64,000 bases of DNA, from positions 33,649,417-33,713,416 of the forward strand of contig CP154955.1 in NCBI GenBank assembly GCA_039621445.1. The letters run 5' to 3'. The notes below the pieces were generated by a model, which saw only the letters and a list, made by a program, of their open reading frames with translations, ran no database searches and was not told the DNA's origin. This DNA is from Euglena gracilis. Lineage: Eukaryota > Euglenida > Euglenophyceae > Euglenales. Shown here piece by piece: positions 1 to 12,494 of the stretch (positions are counted from its first letter, which is position 1; each line of letters opens with the position of its first letter). The translations under genes were made by a program, and so were the position numbers.

Positions 1-366
1 CTTGGAGATGCGGCACCAAAATGGGGGAGGGGGGTGAATGTTTCAGTTGTTGGGGTTGACAAAAAAAACTGTTTGACAGAGATTTTCTCAGATCTCAGTT
101 CAAGGCAAAACACAGCTGAAATATGAAAGTAGCCAAAGGTACCATTGTCTTCTGCAGCACACCACCATGAACTTCTGCGGCAACTCCTCAAACTCAATTT
201 GTTCATTCACTTTTCGTTCGACTTACTTAGCTTTCAAACAAAACACCTTGACCTTGAAACTTGTAACTTGAAGAGTGGCAACTTGTTCTCAAAACTTGAA
301 CCCACCATGGGCCTTTGCCTGTTGGCTGTAAGAAAGAATGAAGCCAATCTGCAAGAAAAAATGCAT

Positions 367-589
367 GGGGGGTTGGTACGACGTGGCCAGGGGGTCCGAA
401 TAGGGGGGGGGAATGGCCGGAAAATGGCGTGGCAAGGGGGTCTCGGATGGGGGGGGAGGGGTGTACCATGGTTGCACAATGAAAAATGTGTTGGGTGGCG
501 TGGCGAGGGGGTCCGGCTAGGGGGGGGGGGGGGTAAATGGCGTGGCGAGCCCCTCGGAGAGGGGGGGGGGAGGGGTGTACCAACCCCCC
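367..589. repeat. MITE-1, copy 1 (GGGGGGTTGGTAC inverted termini)
   Basis: The segment starts with GGGGGGTTGGTAC and ends with its reverse complement GTACCAACCCCCC. Inside, blocks containing GGCGTGGCGAGGGGGTCC recur, together with long G runs. A second copy lies at 41063-41311 with the same termini and the same internal block order, so this is a dispersed short inverted-repeat element and not a local accident. No coding capacity is visible. I did not find a convincing target duplication. Confidence 0.7.
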
Positions 590-1360
590 ATCCCCATACA
601 TAGCCTTCCAGTGACATATTAGGCATCTGCATTTTCGCGAATCGCGAAGTGTTTAAAACCACGCCCCGAAAAATATCCTACGATCCCCGATCGCCAGATC
701 CGCGACAGGTAAATTAGGTATCGGCACTGCCTACCACCTGTTCTGCAGTGTTCTTTTCACGAAAGGAAGTACACCTGAAGTTATCCTGAAGGTGAAGTCC
801 TGAAGAATGGATGCTACCGTTCAAGAACACCTGGATCCGATGATCAAGTTGGAAGTTCAAATTCCAAAACACAAAAACTGCTGTCCAGTTCGAGATCAGA
901 ACACTTCTAGCTGGCTGTTTGACTTGCAGACGAATTTTGACAAGAAGAGGATGATCTTTAAATTGGCTCTGCTGCTGTTCACCTTCACCAGCTCTTGGCA
1001 GGTGAATTCCCCCTCTCCCTCTCTCCCCTCCTGGCCCCCCTTCTGTCACTGCACTCCCTGGGCTAGTGTTGTCCTTGCACGATTTTCCTTCCCCCAACAA
1101 AATCATTTTACAGCACATCCACACCCAGCGACCCAACATTCACCCACAAATCTTTCATCACCCAAATTTCTCCCCCACACCCCCCTTCCTCATTTCACTG
1201 CCAAATGCCCCCCACCTTTCCTTTCCACATCTAGGACATTCTTCCACCACTCCCAGTGGAATCTTACCGACCACTGTCGTAAAAAATATCCCCTTCCCAT
1301 TTAACGTTTTTTAAGTTACACACCTTCCCCCCCCAACATTCCTGCGCCATTTGCCATACC
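590..1360. other. No recognisable gene
   Basis: Short open frames occur here, but none resembles a known family and base composition shifts along the stretch, becoming C-rich after 1000. It may hold the 5' leader of the 2A-bearing element that follows, but nothing in the sequence proves this. Confidence 0.4.
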
Positions 1361-1367
1361 CCTCCCC

Positions 1368-2213
1368 TTGTCCCATGTGCTCCCCCTGGGACCTTGGGTG
1401 CACTTTCTCCCCATTCCTCCCAAACCCAAAAAATTTTCTGGGGTTTCCTTTCCCCAACACCTCCACCACAACTTGGCAAAATGGGCCTCTCGGGTTCTGA
1501 CTGCACAAAAGACCAACCCCTCACACCTCCCTGAACCTTTCCCGGCAAAGCCAGGCACTTTCACGGACAAAACATGGATTCTTCTCTGCGGCGACATTCA
1601 GCCCAACCCCGGGCCAGTGTCCTCGGCCCACTGCCCTTTTCCAACACCTATCCGCCGGAAACTGACACCTTGGGCGTGGCCACGCTGCACCTGGGACGTC
1701 TTCCCCCAGCAGGACAAGTACCAGCCCAAAACCTTGGTGCACTGTCCACCCTCACATGGGACAGCCTGGCGCTTCCCCTCGGCCTACGCTGCTGCCTGGC
1801 CGCTTCAGCCCCCCGCATTCAATCATGGCTGTCCACCCCTTCAACAACTCTTCCCTTCCAAGATATCTAGGCCCGCCGTCCCCTCTCCCCGGATGCCAAT
1901 GGGCCCACCACCGCACTCACTACCCCAGCCGGCTGCATCCCCACGGACGTCTATCCTTCTCCGCCTCTCGCAAAGTCAAAAAGACGAGAACGACCATCCA
2001 CCCTCCCGCAATACACTGTGGGGCCTAGCCGGTCGTTTGTCAAAACTTAACCTCCCCCATCCCATATCCAGGAAGTGCATGTACCATATACTCCGGATCA
2101 TGTTCAATGTCCTCCTAGATCTCCGAACAGCATCGCTTCTGCACCTTACCATGGGTCGCCTTATTTCTCTCCTCATCTCCGTCCTCTCCCTCAACTTCTT
2201 ATTCTTACCCTGA
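1368..2213 (+). CDS. Proline-rich reading frame with a 2A-like motif, N-terminal part of a retroelement
   Basis: The frame is rich in proline, serine and histidine and has no recognised fold. Residues 71-83 read ILLCGDIQPNPGP, matching the 2A consensus D-[V/I]-x-x-N-P-G-P, which in known 2A peptides makes the ribosome skip the final Gly-Pro bond. It lies upstream of, and on the same strand as, the reverse transcriptase at 3.4-4.2 kb, with an inverted-repeat insertion between them, so both probably belong to one broken retroelement. The start codon is uncertain because the frame may begin further upstream. The assignment to a retroelement is inference from context and from the 2A motif. Confidence 0.45.
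   Translation: MSHVLPLGPWVHFLPIPPKPKKFSGVSFPQHLHHNLAKWASRVLTAQKTNPSHLPEPFPAKPGTFTDKTWILLCGDIQPNPGPVSSAHCPFPTPIRRKLTPWAWPRCTWDVFPQQDKYQPKTLVHCPPSHGTAWRFPSAYAAAWPLQPPAFNHGCPPLQQLFPSKISRPAVPSPRMPMGPPPHSLPQPAASPRTSILLRLSQSQKDENDHPPSRNTLWGLAGRLSKLNLPHPISRKCMYHILRIMFNVLLDLRTASLLHLTMGRLISLLISVLSLNFLFLP
1578..1616 (+). other. 2A-like ribosome-skipping motif
   Basis: Encodes ILLCGDIQPNPGP. The D-I-x-x-N-P-G-P core is intact. It is one of several 2A-like motifs in this window and the only one associated with the DIRS/LTR-type reverse transcriptase. Confidence 0.7.
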
Positions 2214-2330
2214 AATATTACAACAATACCACCTGTGCTCCCGCCCGCAAGAACTTGCGGAACGCGGGCTTGGACAACGCGGCTCCTATCCCATCCCGAC
2301 CCATATTTGGGACGCTGTTGTCCCCCCTAG

Positions 2331-3281
2331 GATTGCTATTTTTCCGGAAGAATAAAATTTTATTTTTCCGATGGAAAAATTGCAGAAAAATTGCGGAAAA
2401 ATTGGAAATATTGCCGATATTTTTCCATCATATGAAAATTGACCCGGAATGGGAACCAACCATCAGCCATTCAAAGGCAAAGAAAACTGAATCAAATGGC
2501 AGTCGCGGCAATGTGATGCCAGCAACGTCACAGGTTAGGGTTGCAATGCGAGGTGATTCACACGGATATATACCTCACGCTCTAGCTTTTCAAAAGCAAT
2601 CCGAGGTCTACCATCAGATAAAAAATCCGCTGTGCTGAATACTTTCTCAACCGATGCTTGAGAAGCCGGAATACAAGCCAGCAGTTTTCCTAGACTGGAT
2701 ATGTTATGAACGGCACCATTCTCATTTATTGGAAAAATATCTCAAAAATACATACAAACCTTAACTTAGGTGTTGGGGGTGTGGGCGGGGGGGATGAGGG
2801 TGTGGGGGGGACATGGGTCTTGCTAGGAGGGGGGGCTGGGGGCGTGGGGGGGGGAGGGTTTGGGGGGGGAGGATGGGGGTCTGGGGGGGGTTGTGGGGGG
2901 GTGTGGGGGTGTGGGGGGGGGGATGTGCGGGTGTAGGGGGATTTGGCAACCCTCCAAAAATGTCAAAAAAACCACCAAAGCAGCATTTTTGGCCAGTTAA
3001 AGAGATGTATGGTTGGATTGCATCGTTGTTGCCAATTGCAATACACACATCGTGCAGCAATCGCATCCTTCATATCAACAATGTCACCTTCTTTGTTCAA
3101 TGGCACAAAATGTGTCCAAATTCCAACCTTCCTTCCACGGCCCATGACAAAAAGCACCACTGCAAAAATAAAAAAAAATATATTTTTCCTATTTTTCCTA
3201 TTGGAAAAATAAAATATACTTTTCATGGAAAAATTGCGGAAATTTTTCCGGGAAATTTTTCCTGGAAATATTTCAGCAATC
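2331..3281. mobile_element. Non-autonomous inverted-repeat element flanked by CTAG
   Basis: The left end reads CTAG-GATTGCTATTTTTCC and the right end carries AGCAATC-CTAG. GATTGCT/AGCAATC therefore form short inverted termini, and CTAG flanks both sides as a possible 4-bp target duplication (2327-2330 and 3282-3285). Subterminal AT-rich blocks built from GGAAAAATTGC-type words are also inverted. The middle (2775-2940) is an almost pure G/T run of GGGGGTGTG type. No transposase is present. Removing the element joins two C-rich stretches, fitting insertion into the surrounding retroelement. Confidence 0.6.
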
Positions 3282-3381
3282 CTAGTCCCCCCCCAGCCTC
3301 ATCCACACCCTCCTCCACCATCCACCACCACCATCTCTTCAACGGTGCCCCTCCCCACTCACTTTTGTCCTTCTCCACTCT

Positions 3382-4245
3382 TTGGCACGGGACAAGTTCC
3401 TTCTTCCCCTGCCAAGATCCTCGGGGGACTTCCACCCCTCCTCCAACCTGGCCTTTTTTATCCACCCCAAAAACAGCAGTAAAGTCAGCTTTATTGCCGA
3501 TTTGCGTTGGGCGAACGCATTCTCCAACCCTCCACCATTCCACCTCCCCTCCCTTCCCCAAATCTCCCACACCATTTCCAAATTCCCCCCCGGCACACTG
3601 TGGGCTGCCACCATCGACCTCGGCAATTTCTTTTGGAGTCTCGAACTCCCTCCTTCCGTCAAGCACGCCTTCCGCACCTCCTCCTTCTACTTCCCCTGCC
3701 ATCCCTTCGGCTGGAACATGTCCATACTAGCCAAACTTACCCTTCAAGACCTTATCAAGCAGGCTGTTTCCTCCCTCTCTTCGACACACACCAACGGAAC
3801 AGACTTCTTCATCTTCACCTGCTATGACGACATTCTCGTCCTTGCCCCATCGTATTCCCTCTGCAACCTCGTGACCGGCACCGTCACATCTACCCTTCTC
3901 TCAAATAACCTCCTCATCTCCCCCAAATCTTCCCTTGTGCCGACACAAGAAATAACTTGGCTAGGCAAGGTCTTCAACCTTTGCAAACGGACCATCCAGA
4001 ACACCCTTGCCACATCCCAAAGGGCTCTTGCCCTATGCCTCCTCTGCGCCAATATTCCCCTACATCCCCGTGTAATCGACCGCCTCACCGGTTACATGCT
4101 TTGGTTCCACCGGCCACACCGTGGAACAACCCTATTCCTCCGGGGATGGTACTTGACAAAGTACACAATTGGCCGGCTCGACCACGCCTTTCCAAAACTC
4201 CGACGGGCCCTCTTCCACCTCCTCTTACAAGGCCTCACGTACACA
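3382..4245 (+). CDS. Reverse transcriptase, DIRS/LTR-like, from a decayed retroelement
   Basis: About 285 residues align by eye with retroviral-type reverse transcriptase. They contain a block with the acidic DLR motif followed by N-A (near residues 42-47), an IDLGNFFWSLEL block resembling the motif-A IDL-x-D-A-Y/F region, and a motif-C YDD at 3823-3831 followed by ILVLA. After that comes an EITWLGKVF block resembling the FLG motif. The region after motif C (GYMLWFH, LRGWY) is closer to DIRS-type elements than to Ty3/gypsy. The frame stays open to 4428 but recognisable homology fades near 4245, where LINE-A1 sequence starts. Exact clade is unresolved. The 2A-bearing frame upstream is probably its N-terminal portion. 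Confidence 0.55.
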
Positions 4246-4527
4246 TGTCGGGGATGCCCCAGAAGAGTCACCGGCCGTACTGGAGGTACCGCTGGACAAC
4301 GTGATCCTGAACGAGAAACTGGGCTCCATCCTGGACCAGATGAGCCTGGTGGCTCACACTGTGCAGAGTTTATCTGGCAAGATCGACGCCCTGGCCGACA
4401 AGGTGGAGTACCTGGAAGGACGAGGTGAGAATAGAAGAAGAGAAGAAGATGCCTACGAAGATTATCTGCGCCAGAAGCACCAGCACAAGTACGTACCTCG
4501 ACACCTCCGCCACCAGCAGCAGCAGCG

Positions 4528-4651
4528 GGGTGTGGGGGGGGGGGGGTGGGTGGGGGGCGAGGGGGGATGGGGGGGGGGGCGGGGGCTGGGGGAGTGGGGG
4601 TGGGGGTGGCGGGGGGGGGGGGGGGGGGGGGGGGCGGTGGGGGGGGGGGGG
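4528..4651 (+). repeat. G-rich low-complexity tract
   Basis: Nearly uninterrupted G runs broken by T, C or A, directly preceding the ACGC microsatellite inside the LINE-A1 coding region. It has potential for G-quadruplex formation on the + strand. Confidence 0.8.
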
Positions 4652-6750
<2,099 letters not shown>

Positions 6751-7708
6751 ACACTTTTACTTTCCCAAGGGATGCCTGGAAGGACTGCCCAGCAACAACA
6801 GCAGCAACATCTGCAGCCCCAAATGGGGCCACAAATGGGCAGCAAAATGGGGACCCAGGTGGGCAGCCTCCTGGGGGGCCCAGTGGGGAACATCCCCACC
6901 ATGACTGCCAGTGCAACAGCCAACAACCAGCAAGGGCTGCAGCTCTCCACCGACCTGCTGCGACGGCTGCTGTTGCAAATCATGTTGCTGCTGACTGGAA
7001 ATGTTGCAAATTACAATTGCAGCAACATGCCCACTGCTGCCCCACTCTTAATGCCCCCTGCAGCTGGACTCACTGGACCCCTCTGCCCACCATCTCCCTT
7101 CCCTTGTGCCCTGCCAAATCAAAGGGGGGGGGAGAGGGGAGGGACCAGAAGTGTTTGAAGTCCCCAAAAAAACAAGACCAAGACCCCCCCAAAAGGTGCA
7201 CCACAACACCCCAAATCCAGAGGATTTTGGAAAAATTAAGGACCAGGTCCACAGAGGAAAAGCAACTGGTCGCTGACCTGGTGGAGCAAAAAAGGGCTGC
7301 ACAGAAAGCAGAGCAAACTTTGGGTGCAAAATCCAAAAGCCTTGCAAATCTCCCGACGAACTCGGTTTTAGCTGCAGACAATTGGTCTGTGCTGTCCTCG
7401 ACAGACGCCTCCATTTGGGGGGAATGGACAGGCCCAAGGAAAAATACAAAAAAATCCTCGTGGAACACTGGCTGGCAGGCATCCACATCACCGCTTCCCC
7501 CCTACCCCCCCACCCCCCGGGACGCACCTGGTCTGACCTGGCGGACGATGACGTTCAGCTCCTCCTGTATTCCCCACGTGTGGTGCTCCAGGAGGGGGGG
7601 GGGCGCCTACGGCTGCTTGTGGGGTCCCGGGGACACTGGCGCACGGTGAGTACCCATCACGCCGGCGGTCACATGCGTCCCGGCCTTCCGAAGCAGCTGT
7701 GCCACAGG

Positions 7709-7750
7709 GATATCCTCTGCTGTGGAGATGTCGAAGAGAACCCAGGGCCT
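7709..7750 (+). other. 2A-like motif in LINE-A1 (DILCCGDVEENPGP)
   Basis: Canonical D-V-E-E-N-P-G-P core. It separates the N-terminal region from the zinc-finger region of the polyprotein. Confidence 0.8.
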
Positions 7751-8743
7751 CACCCGGGGGGACCGGCGAGCCCATCTCCCCCCCTGACACCCGACGAGGT
7801 CTGGGATGAGATTTACTGGAACGGACAACACTGGCGATGGCTACGTTTGCGCACCCCGGCAACGGACGGCCCCTCGTCGTCTGGGACCGAAGCACACTTC
7901 GCTCCGGGGTCCGAATTTGCGAGATGCCGCATGTGCTCTCAGCACGTCAACTTGTCGTCCCTCCATGACATGCAGTCCCATCACTGCCAGGCTGGAAGGC
8001 CCATGGGCAACATTTTTTCTCTCCCCTCTGTACGGGAAGAGTCTTGGCGCTGGGGACTACAACACTTGGAGTCCCTCCAAAATGGCGAGTGGTGGCTGGT
8101 GCACTGCAAAATGTGTGGGTGGTCGACCACGACCCCTTACCCAGCGCCCATCCTCGCCCACATGCAAATCTGCCAACCACCATCTCTCTCTGACATAGAA
8201 AGCGATGATGGAGATGACGATGTCGACGACGACTTCACCCGTCACCAAAGGGAGGCTGCCTCTCATGGTTCCAGCGACCCAGCACCGGCACCCCCCGGGG
8301 CCTCACTCTCATCCCAGATGCCCGCTGCACCCTGGGGCTCACAGGGAGCCCTGCGAGGACAGTCCACCACCTCGAGACACAATCGACACGCCGCCGGCTG
8401 CTGTCCCATGGGGGCTTCCCCACGGGCACAGAGCGGCAGGGGCGCAGATATCCTCCCGGCGGGAGACGTGGAGAGCACCCCTGGCCTCCCGGGCCCGGCC
8501 TGGGGGGGGGGGGTAGTGGGCCGACCCTAGGGTCGGCCCAATACGACCCTAGGGTCGCTAAAGTCGTTAAGGTCGACCCCCCCCCCAGGATGTGGAGTGG
8601 GCCGACCCTAGGGTCGCCCGTCCTAGGGTCGTGGGCCGACCCTAGGGTCGACCCTAGGGTCGGCCCACCCCACGACCTCGCCCCAAAAAAAAATGTGGAG
8701 AATTTTTTTTGCCCATTTGAACAGGAATTGAAGTTGGACTTGA

Positions 8744-9604
8744 GGTCGTTTTGGAGGGCAAGTCCCTTGTGTTTTCAAAATGTTTTGGGGGGCAAATCCC
8801 TTGTGTTATCCAACTGATCGAGGGCCCGAAAATAATAAAATCCCTTGTGTCTCCAAGTCGTTTTGGGGGGCAAATCCCTTGTGTTTCCAATTGATCGAGG
8901 GCCCCAAAATAATAAAATCCCTTGTGTCTCCAAGTCGTTTTGGGGGGCAAGTCCCTTGTGTTTTCTAATTGTTTTGGGGGGCAAATCCCTTGTGTTGTCC
9001 AACTGATCGAGGGCCCGAAAATAATAAAATCCCTTGTGTCTCCAAGTCGTTTTGGGGGGCAAATCCCTTGTGTTTCCAAGTTGTTTTGGGGGGCAAATCC
9101 CTTGTGTTGTTCAACCGATCCAAGGCTCCAAAATAATAAAATCCCTTGTGTCTCCAAGTCGTTTTGGGGGGCAAATCCCTTGTGGTTTCAAATCGTTTTG
9201 GGGGGTAAATCCGTTGTGTTGTTCAATTGATCGAGGGCCCAAAAAAAATAAAATCCCTTGTGTCTCCAAGTCGTTTTGGGGGGCAAGTCCGTTGTGTTTT
9301 CAAATCATTTTGGGGGGCAAATCCCTTGTGTTGCTCAACCGATTGAGGGCCCCAAAATAATAAAATCCCTTGTGCAAGTCGTTTTGGGGGGCAAGTCCGT
9401 TGTGTTGTCCAAGTGATCGAGGGCCCAAAAATAATAAAACCCCTTGTGTCTCCAAGTCGTTTTGGGGGGCAAATCCCTTGTGTTGTTCAACCGATCCAAG
9501 GCCCCAAAATAATAAAATCCCTTGTGTTTCCAAGTCGTTTTGAGGGGCAAATCCCTTGTGTTGTTCAACCGATCCAAGGAAGGCCCCAAAATAATAAAAT
9601 CCCT
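8744..9604 (+). repeat. Satellite array, left block (AAATCCCTTGTGT family)
   Basis: Tandem units alternate between GTTTTGGGGGGCAAATCCC followed by TTGTGT, and CCCCAAAATAATAAAATCCC followed by TTGTGT, linked by TCCAAGTCG or GATCGAGGGC words. Units vary by a few bases and occasional indels. The array stops at 9604/9605 inside a unit and resumes at about 10988. Reading frames through the array encode repetitive low-complexity peptides and are not genes. Confidence 0.9.
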
Positions 9605-9729
9605 TATATCCGTGGACTGAGGCCCAAGACACACACTGTGTCTCGTGGACTGAGTCCACGAGACACAGTGTGTGTCCCCGTGGACTGGGACACACACTGT
9701 GTCTCGTGGACTGAAAAATAAAAGGTGTT

Positions 9730-10568
9730 TGCCAGAAATGCGAGGTGTTCTACATCTAATGCAATGCAGCAGGGCAGTGGAAAGATGGTCACCGGACAAC
9801 CGTGAGCTGTAACAGCTGAGAGACAGTTGGCGCGAATTTGGAACAATAGTCGTCGGGACACGGAACGGCATAACAGACAACGAGGAGACGTAACGAGTAA
9901 CCCAGCGTTACGCCTTACTGACCAACACAGAGCCGACGTCATGAGGCGGTTCAGTTGCGGAAACTGTTTTTTGGAAGATGGAACCAGAATGCCGTCCGGG
10001 TCAACAGATGTGAACACCCGTGCGAGAGAGTTGAAATGACCTCGGACAGTAGAAGGCAGGTATGTCTCGAATTTGAATGTGGTGCCACACTGTGCCCGGC
10101 GTTGTTGCTCAGCTTGATTGATGAGGGTAGCCTCATCAAACAAATATCTGGGGTCAATGACCCAACCAGCCCATGCGGAAAAAAAGCCATCCAGGTCCTC
10201 ATACTGAGCGTTCAGATGTTTACACGTCTGTTTTTATTTTTTTTTTCGGCGTGTAACAGCTACACGCTCAGCCTTTGCGGTCCATTTTGGGTTCTCTTCC
10301 AACACGTTGGCCAACAACGTACCGTGTATTGTGTCAAGAACTGTGTTTGGGCCAAGAGTTAGGGGGAGCCCAGGGGCGGGGACCGCGGCGCCGAAGGCGC
10401 CGCGGTCGCCCCTGGGCCCCCCTAAAACCTTGGCCCAAAACACTGTTCTGGGTCAACAGCAGCGCCCTTCTGCAAATCGACCAAATACTTTTCCAGTGTA
10501 GCAACAAATTCATCTGGTTTCGGGGGTCGGGGGAGCATGCGGTCCACACTGTTTGCGGTCTTCTTCAT
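9730..10568 (-). pseudogene. Degenerate tyrosine recombinase (N-terminal half only)
   Basis: Starts at an ATG (10568-10566) followed by KKTANSVDRMLPRPPKP, matching the start of the YR-B protein (AKKAANTMDRMLPQPPKVP). A hairpin insertion at 10341-10445 interrupts it after AVDPEQ. Further along, DEATLINQAEQQRRAQCG corresponds to YR-B GQAVIKQCEDQRRAQCG, and a core-binding-like stretch (VRGHFNSLARVF) follows. A stop lies in an A/T run near 10.24 kb, and similarity is lost after about 9.85 kb. The catalytic domain with the Arg/His/Tyr residues is absent, so this copy cannot encode an active recombinase. Confidence 0.65.
10341..10445. repeat. Hairpin MITE inside the YR-A gene
   Basis: Long near-perfect foldback. 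The arms start CTGTGTTTGGGCCAAG / CTTGGCCCAAAACACTG and meet at the centre GGCGCC-GAA-GGCGCC. It interrupts the recombinase reading frame, making it the youngest layer in this nest. Confidence 0.8.
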
Positions 10569-10699
10569 TTTCCGAAAGAAAAAACTGCAAGGACAGGTAG
10601 TGGAATGTGGTAAAACTTGTCCACGAGAAACCTTTATGCTCTGAGCCAAGTTATTGGGGGGCACTTGTTGGTCGGACCAGTGGGAATTCTTGATTTTTT

Positions 10700-10772
10700 C
10701 AGTTCACGAGGACACACACTGTGTCTCGTGGACTGGCAGTCCACGAGACACAGTGTGTGTCCTCGTGAACTG
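10700..10772. repeat. 73-bp perfect palindrome (YR-A inner palindrome)
   Basis: Two 36-bp arms starting CAGTTCACGAGGACACACAC are separated by a single base. Part of the arm sequence (ACACACTGTGTCTCGTGGAC) recurs in the terminal inverted repeats and in the left inner palindrome at 9630-9714, tying it to element function. Confidence 0.9.
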
Positions 10773-10869
10773 AAAATTTGACAAAAAATCGCAAAAAAAT
10801 ACGGGGTAGACATTGCGTGGCTAAGTTCCACGAGACACAGTGTGTGTCTTGGGCCTCTTAGTCAACGGA

Positions 10870-10987
10870 TATAGACAAAAATCGTCCATTGTAACCCGGA
10901 CACACCGTGTACCCGGGTTATGGGCGCCTTCGGCGCCCATAACCCGGACACACGGTGTGTCCGGGTGACATGGACGATTTTTGTGTA
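10870..10987. repeat. YR-A outer hairpin
   Basis: Arms of about 50 bp run from GACAAAAATCGTCCA through AACCCGGACACAC to the centre GGCGCC-TTC-GGCGCC. It abuts the right inverted repeat of YR-A and lies within the inserted unit. The hairpin beside YR-B (51117-51230) has the same outer AAAAATCGT word and the same centre but different arm sequence. Confidence 0.85.
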
Positions 10988-12195
10988 GTGTCTCCAAGTC
11001 GTTTTGGGGGGCAAATCCCTTGTGGTTTCAAATCGTTTGGGGGGTAAATCCCTTGTGTTGTCCAACTGGTCGAGGGCCCAAAAATAATAAAACCCCTTGT
11101 GTCTCCAAGTCGTTTTGGGGGGCAAATCCTTTGTGTTTCCAAGTCATTTTGGGGGGCAAATCCCTTGTGTTGTTCAACCGATCCAAGGCTCCAAAATAAT
11201 AAAATCCCTTGTGTCTCCAAGTCGTTTTGGGGGGCAAATCCCTTGTGTTTCCAAGTTGTTTTGGGGGGGTAAATCCGTTGTGTTGTTCAATTGATCGAGG
11301 GCCCAAAAAAAATAAAATCCCTTGTGTCTCCAAGTCGTTTTGGGGGGCAAGTCCGTTGTGTTTTCAAATCATTTTGGGGGGCAAATCCCTTGTGTTGTCC
11401 AAGTGATCGAGGGCCCCAAAATATTAAAATCCCTTCTGTCTCCAAGTCGTTTTGGGGGGCAAATCCCTTGTGTTTCCAAGTTGTTTTGGGGGGCAAATCC
11501 CTTGTGTTGTTCAACCGATACAAGGCTCCAAAATAATAAAATCCCTTGTGTCTCCAAGTCGTTTTGGGGGGCAAATCCCTTGTGGTTTCAAATCGTTTTG
11601 GGGGGTAAATCCGTTGTGTTGTTCAATTGATCGAGGGCCCAAAAAAAATAAAATCCCTTGTGTCTCCAAGTCGTTTTGGGGGGCAAGTCCGTTGTGTTTT
11701 CAAATCATTTTGGGGGGCAAATCCCTTGTGTTGTCCAAGTGATCGAGGGCCCAAAAATAATAAAACCCCTTGTGTCTCCAAGTCGTTTTTGGCGGGCAAA
11801 TCCCTTGTGTTTCCAAGTTGTTTTGGGGGGCAAATCCCTTGTGTTGTTCAACCGATCGAGGGCCCCAAAATATTAAAATCCCTTGTGTTTCCAAGTCGTT
11901 TTGAGGGGCAAATCCCTTGTGTTGTTCAACCGATCCAAGGAAGGCCCCAAAATAATAAAATCCCTTGTGTCTCCAAGTCGTTTTGGGGGGCAAATCCCTT
12001 GTGGTTTCAAATCGTTTTGGGGGGTAAATCCCTTGTGTTGTCCAACTGATCGAGGGCCCAAAAATAATAAAACCCCTTGTGTCTCCAAGGCGTTTTGGGG
12101 GGCAAATCCCTTGTGTTTGCAAGTTGTTTTGGGGGGCAAATCCCTTGTGTTGCTCAACTGTTCAAGGGCCCCAAAATCACCAAATCCCTTATGTA
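10988..12195 (+). repeat. Satellite array, right block
   Basis: Continuation of the array at 8744-9604, with the same alternating units and junction words. It ends at CACCAAATCCCTTATG, followed by unique sequence and then the right inverted repeat of the 4-kb element. Confidence 0.9.
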
Positions 12196-12494
12196 ACGTA
12201 GTGATTTTGGGGTGTATTTTAGCATCAGTAATCAATATTAATTTTTCTTGGTTTTGTTTTCTTTGTATTTGAAGGCCTAAAACATCAAAAAAAAATTCGA
12301 ATTTTTTTTGATAGGGGGGGCGAGGTCGTGGGGTGGGCCGACCCTAGGGTCGACCCTAGGGTCGGCCCACGACCCTAGGATGGGCGACCCTAGGGTCGGC
12401 CCACTGCGACCCTAGCAACTTTAGCGACTTTAGCGACCCTAGGGTCGTATTGGGCCGACCCTAGGGTCGGCCCCCTACCCCCCCCCCCCCCCAG

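Larger units (their letters stand above)
9606..10987 (-). mobile_element. YR-A: palindrome-bounded tyrosine-recombinase element (degenerate)
   Basis: Inserted in the satellite: the unit is broken after AAATCCCTT and resumes with GTGTCTCCAAGTCG, so the insertion limits are visible. Terminal inverted repeats lie at 9606-9651 and 10824-10872, sharing ATATCCGT...GAGGCCCAAG. Inner palindromes lie at 9630-9714 and 10700-10772. Beyond the right inverted repeat but still inside the insertion is an outer hairpin (10870-10987). The cargo is a decayed tyrosine-recombinase gene on the minus strand, so the outer hairpin is on the gene's 5' side. No target duplication is evident, as expected for tyrosine-recombinase integration. 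Confidence 0.7.
8501..12493. mobile_element. 4-kb inverted-repeat element inserted in LINE-A1
   Basis: The outer ~185 bp at 8501-8687 and 12316-12493 are inverted copies of each other. Both are built from repeats of the palindrome GGGCCGACCCTAGGGTCGGC, and both contain a GCTAAAGTCG spacer and a shared CGAGGTCGTGGGGTGGGCC block. GGCC flanks both ends (8497-8500 and 12494-12497), possibly a 4-bp target duplication. LINE-A1 coding sequence lies on both outer sides, so this element is younger than LINE-A1. Its interior is a satellite array split by the YR-A element. It encodes no transposase of its own that I can recognise. Confidence 0.75.

Noticed and set aside
807-1304. 165-codon frame near the left end
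   Set aside because: No family resemblance, composition drifts to C-rich sequence, and no supporting context.
8744-12195. A CRISPR-like array of regularly spaced repeats
   Set aside because: Units are contiguous tandem satellite with variable length and no unique spacers, and the context is eukaryotic.
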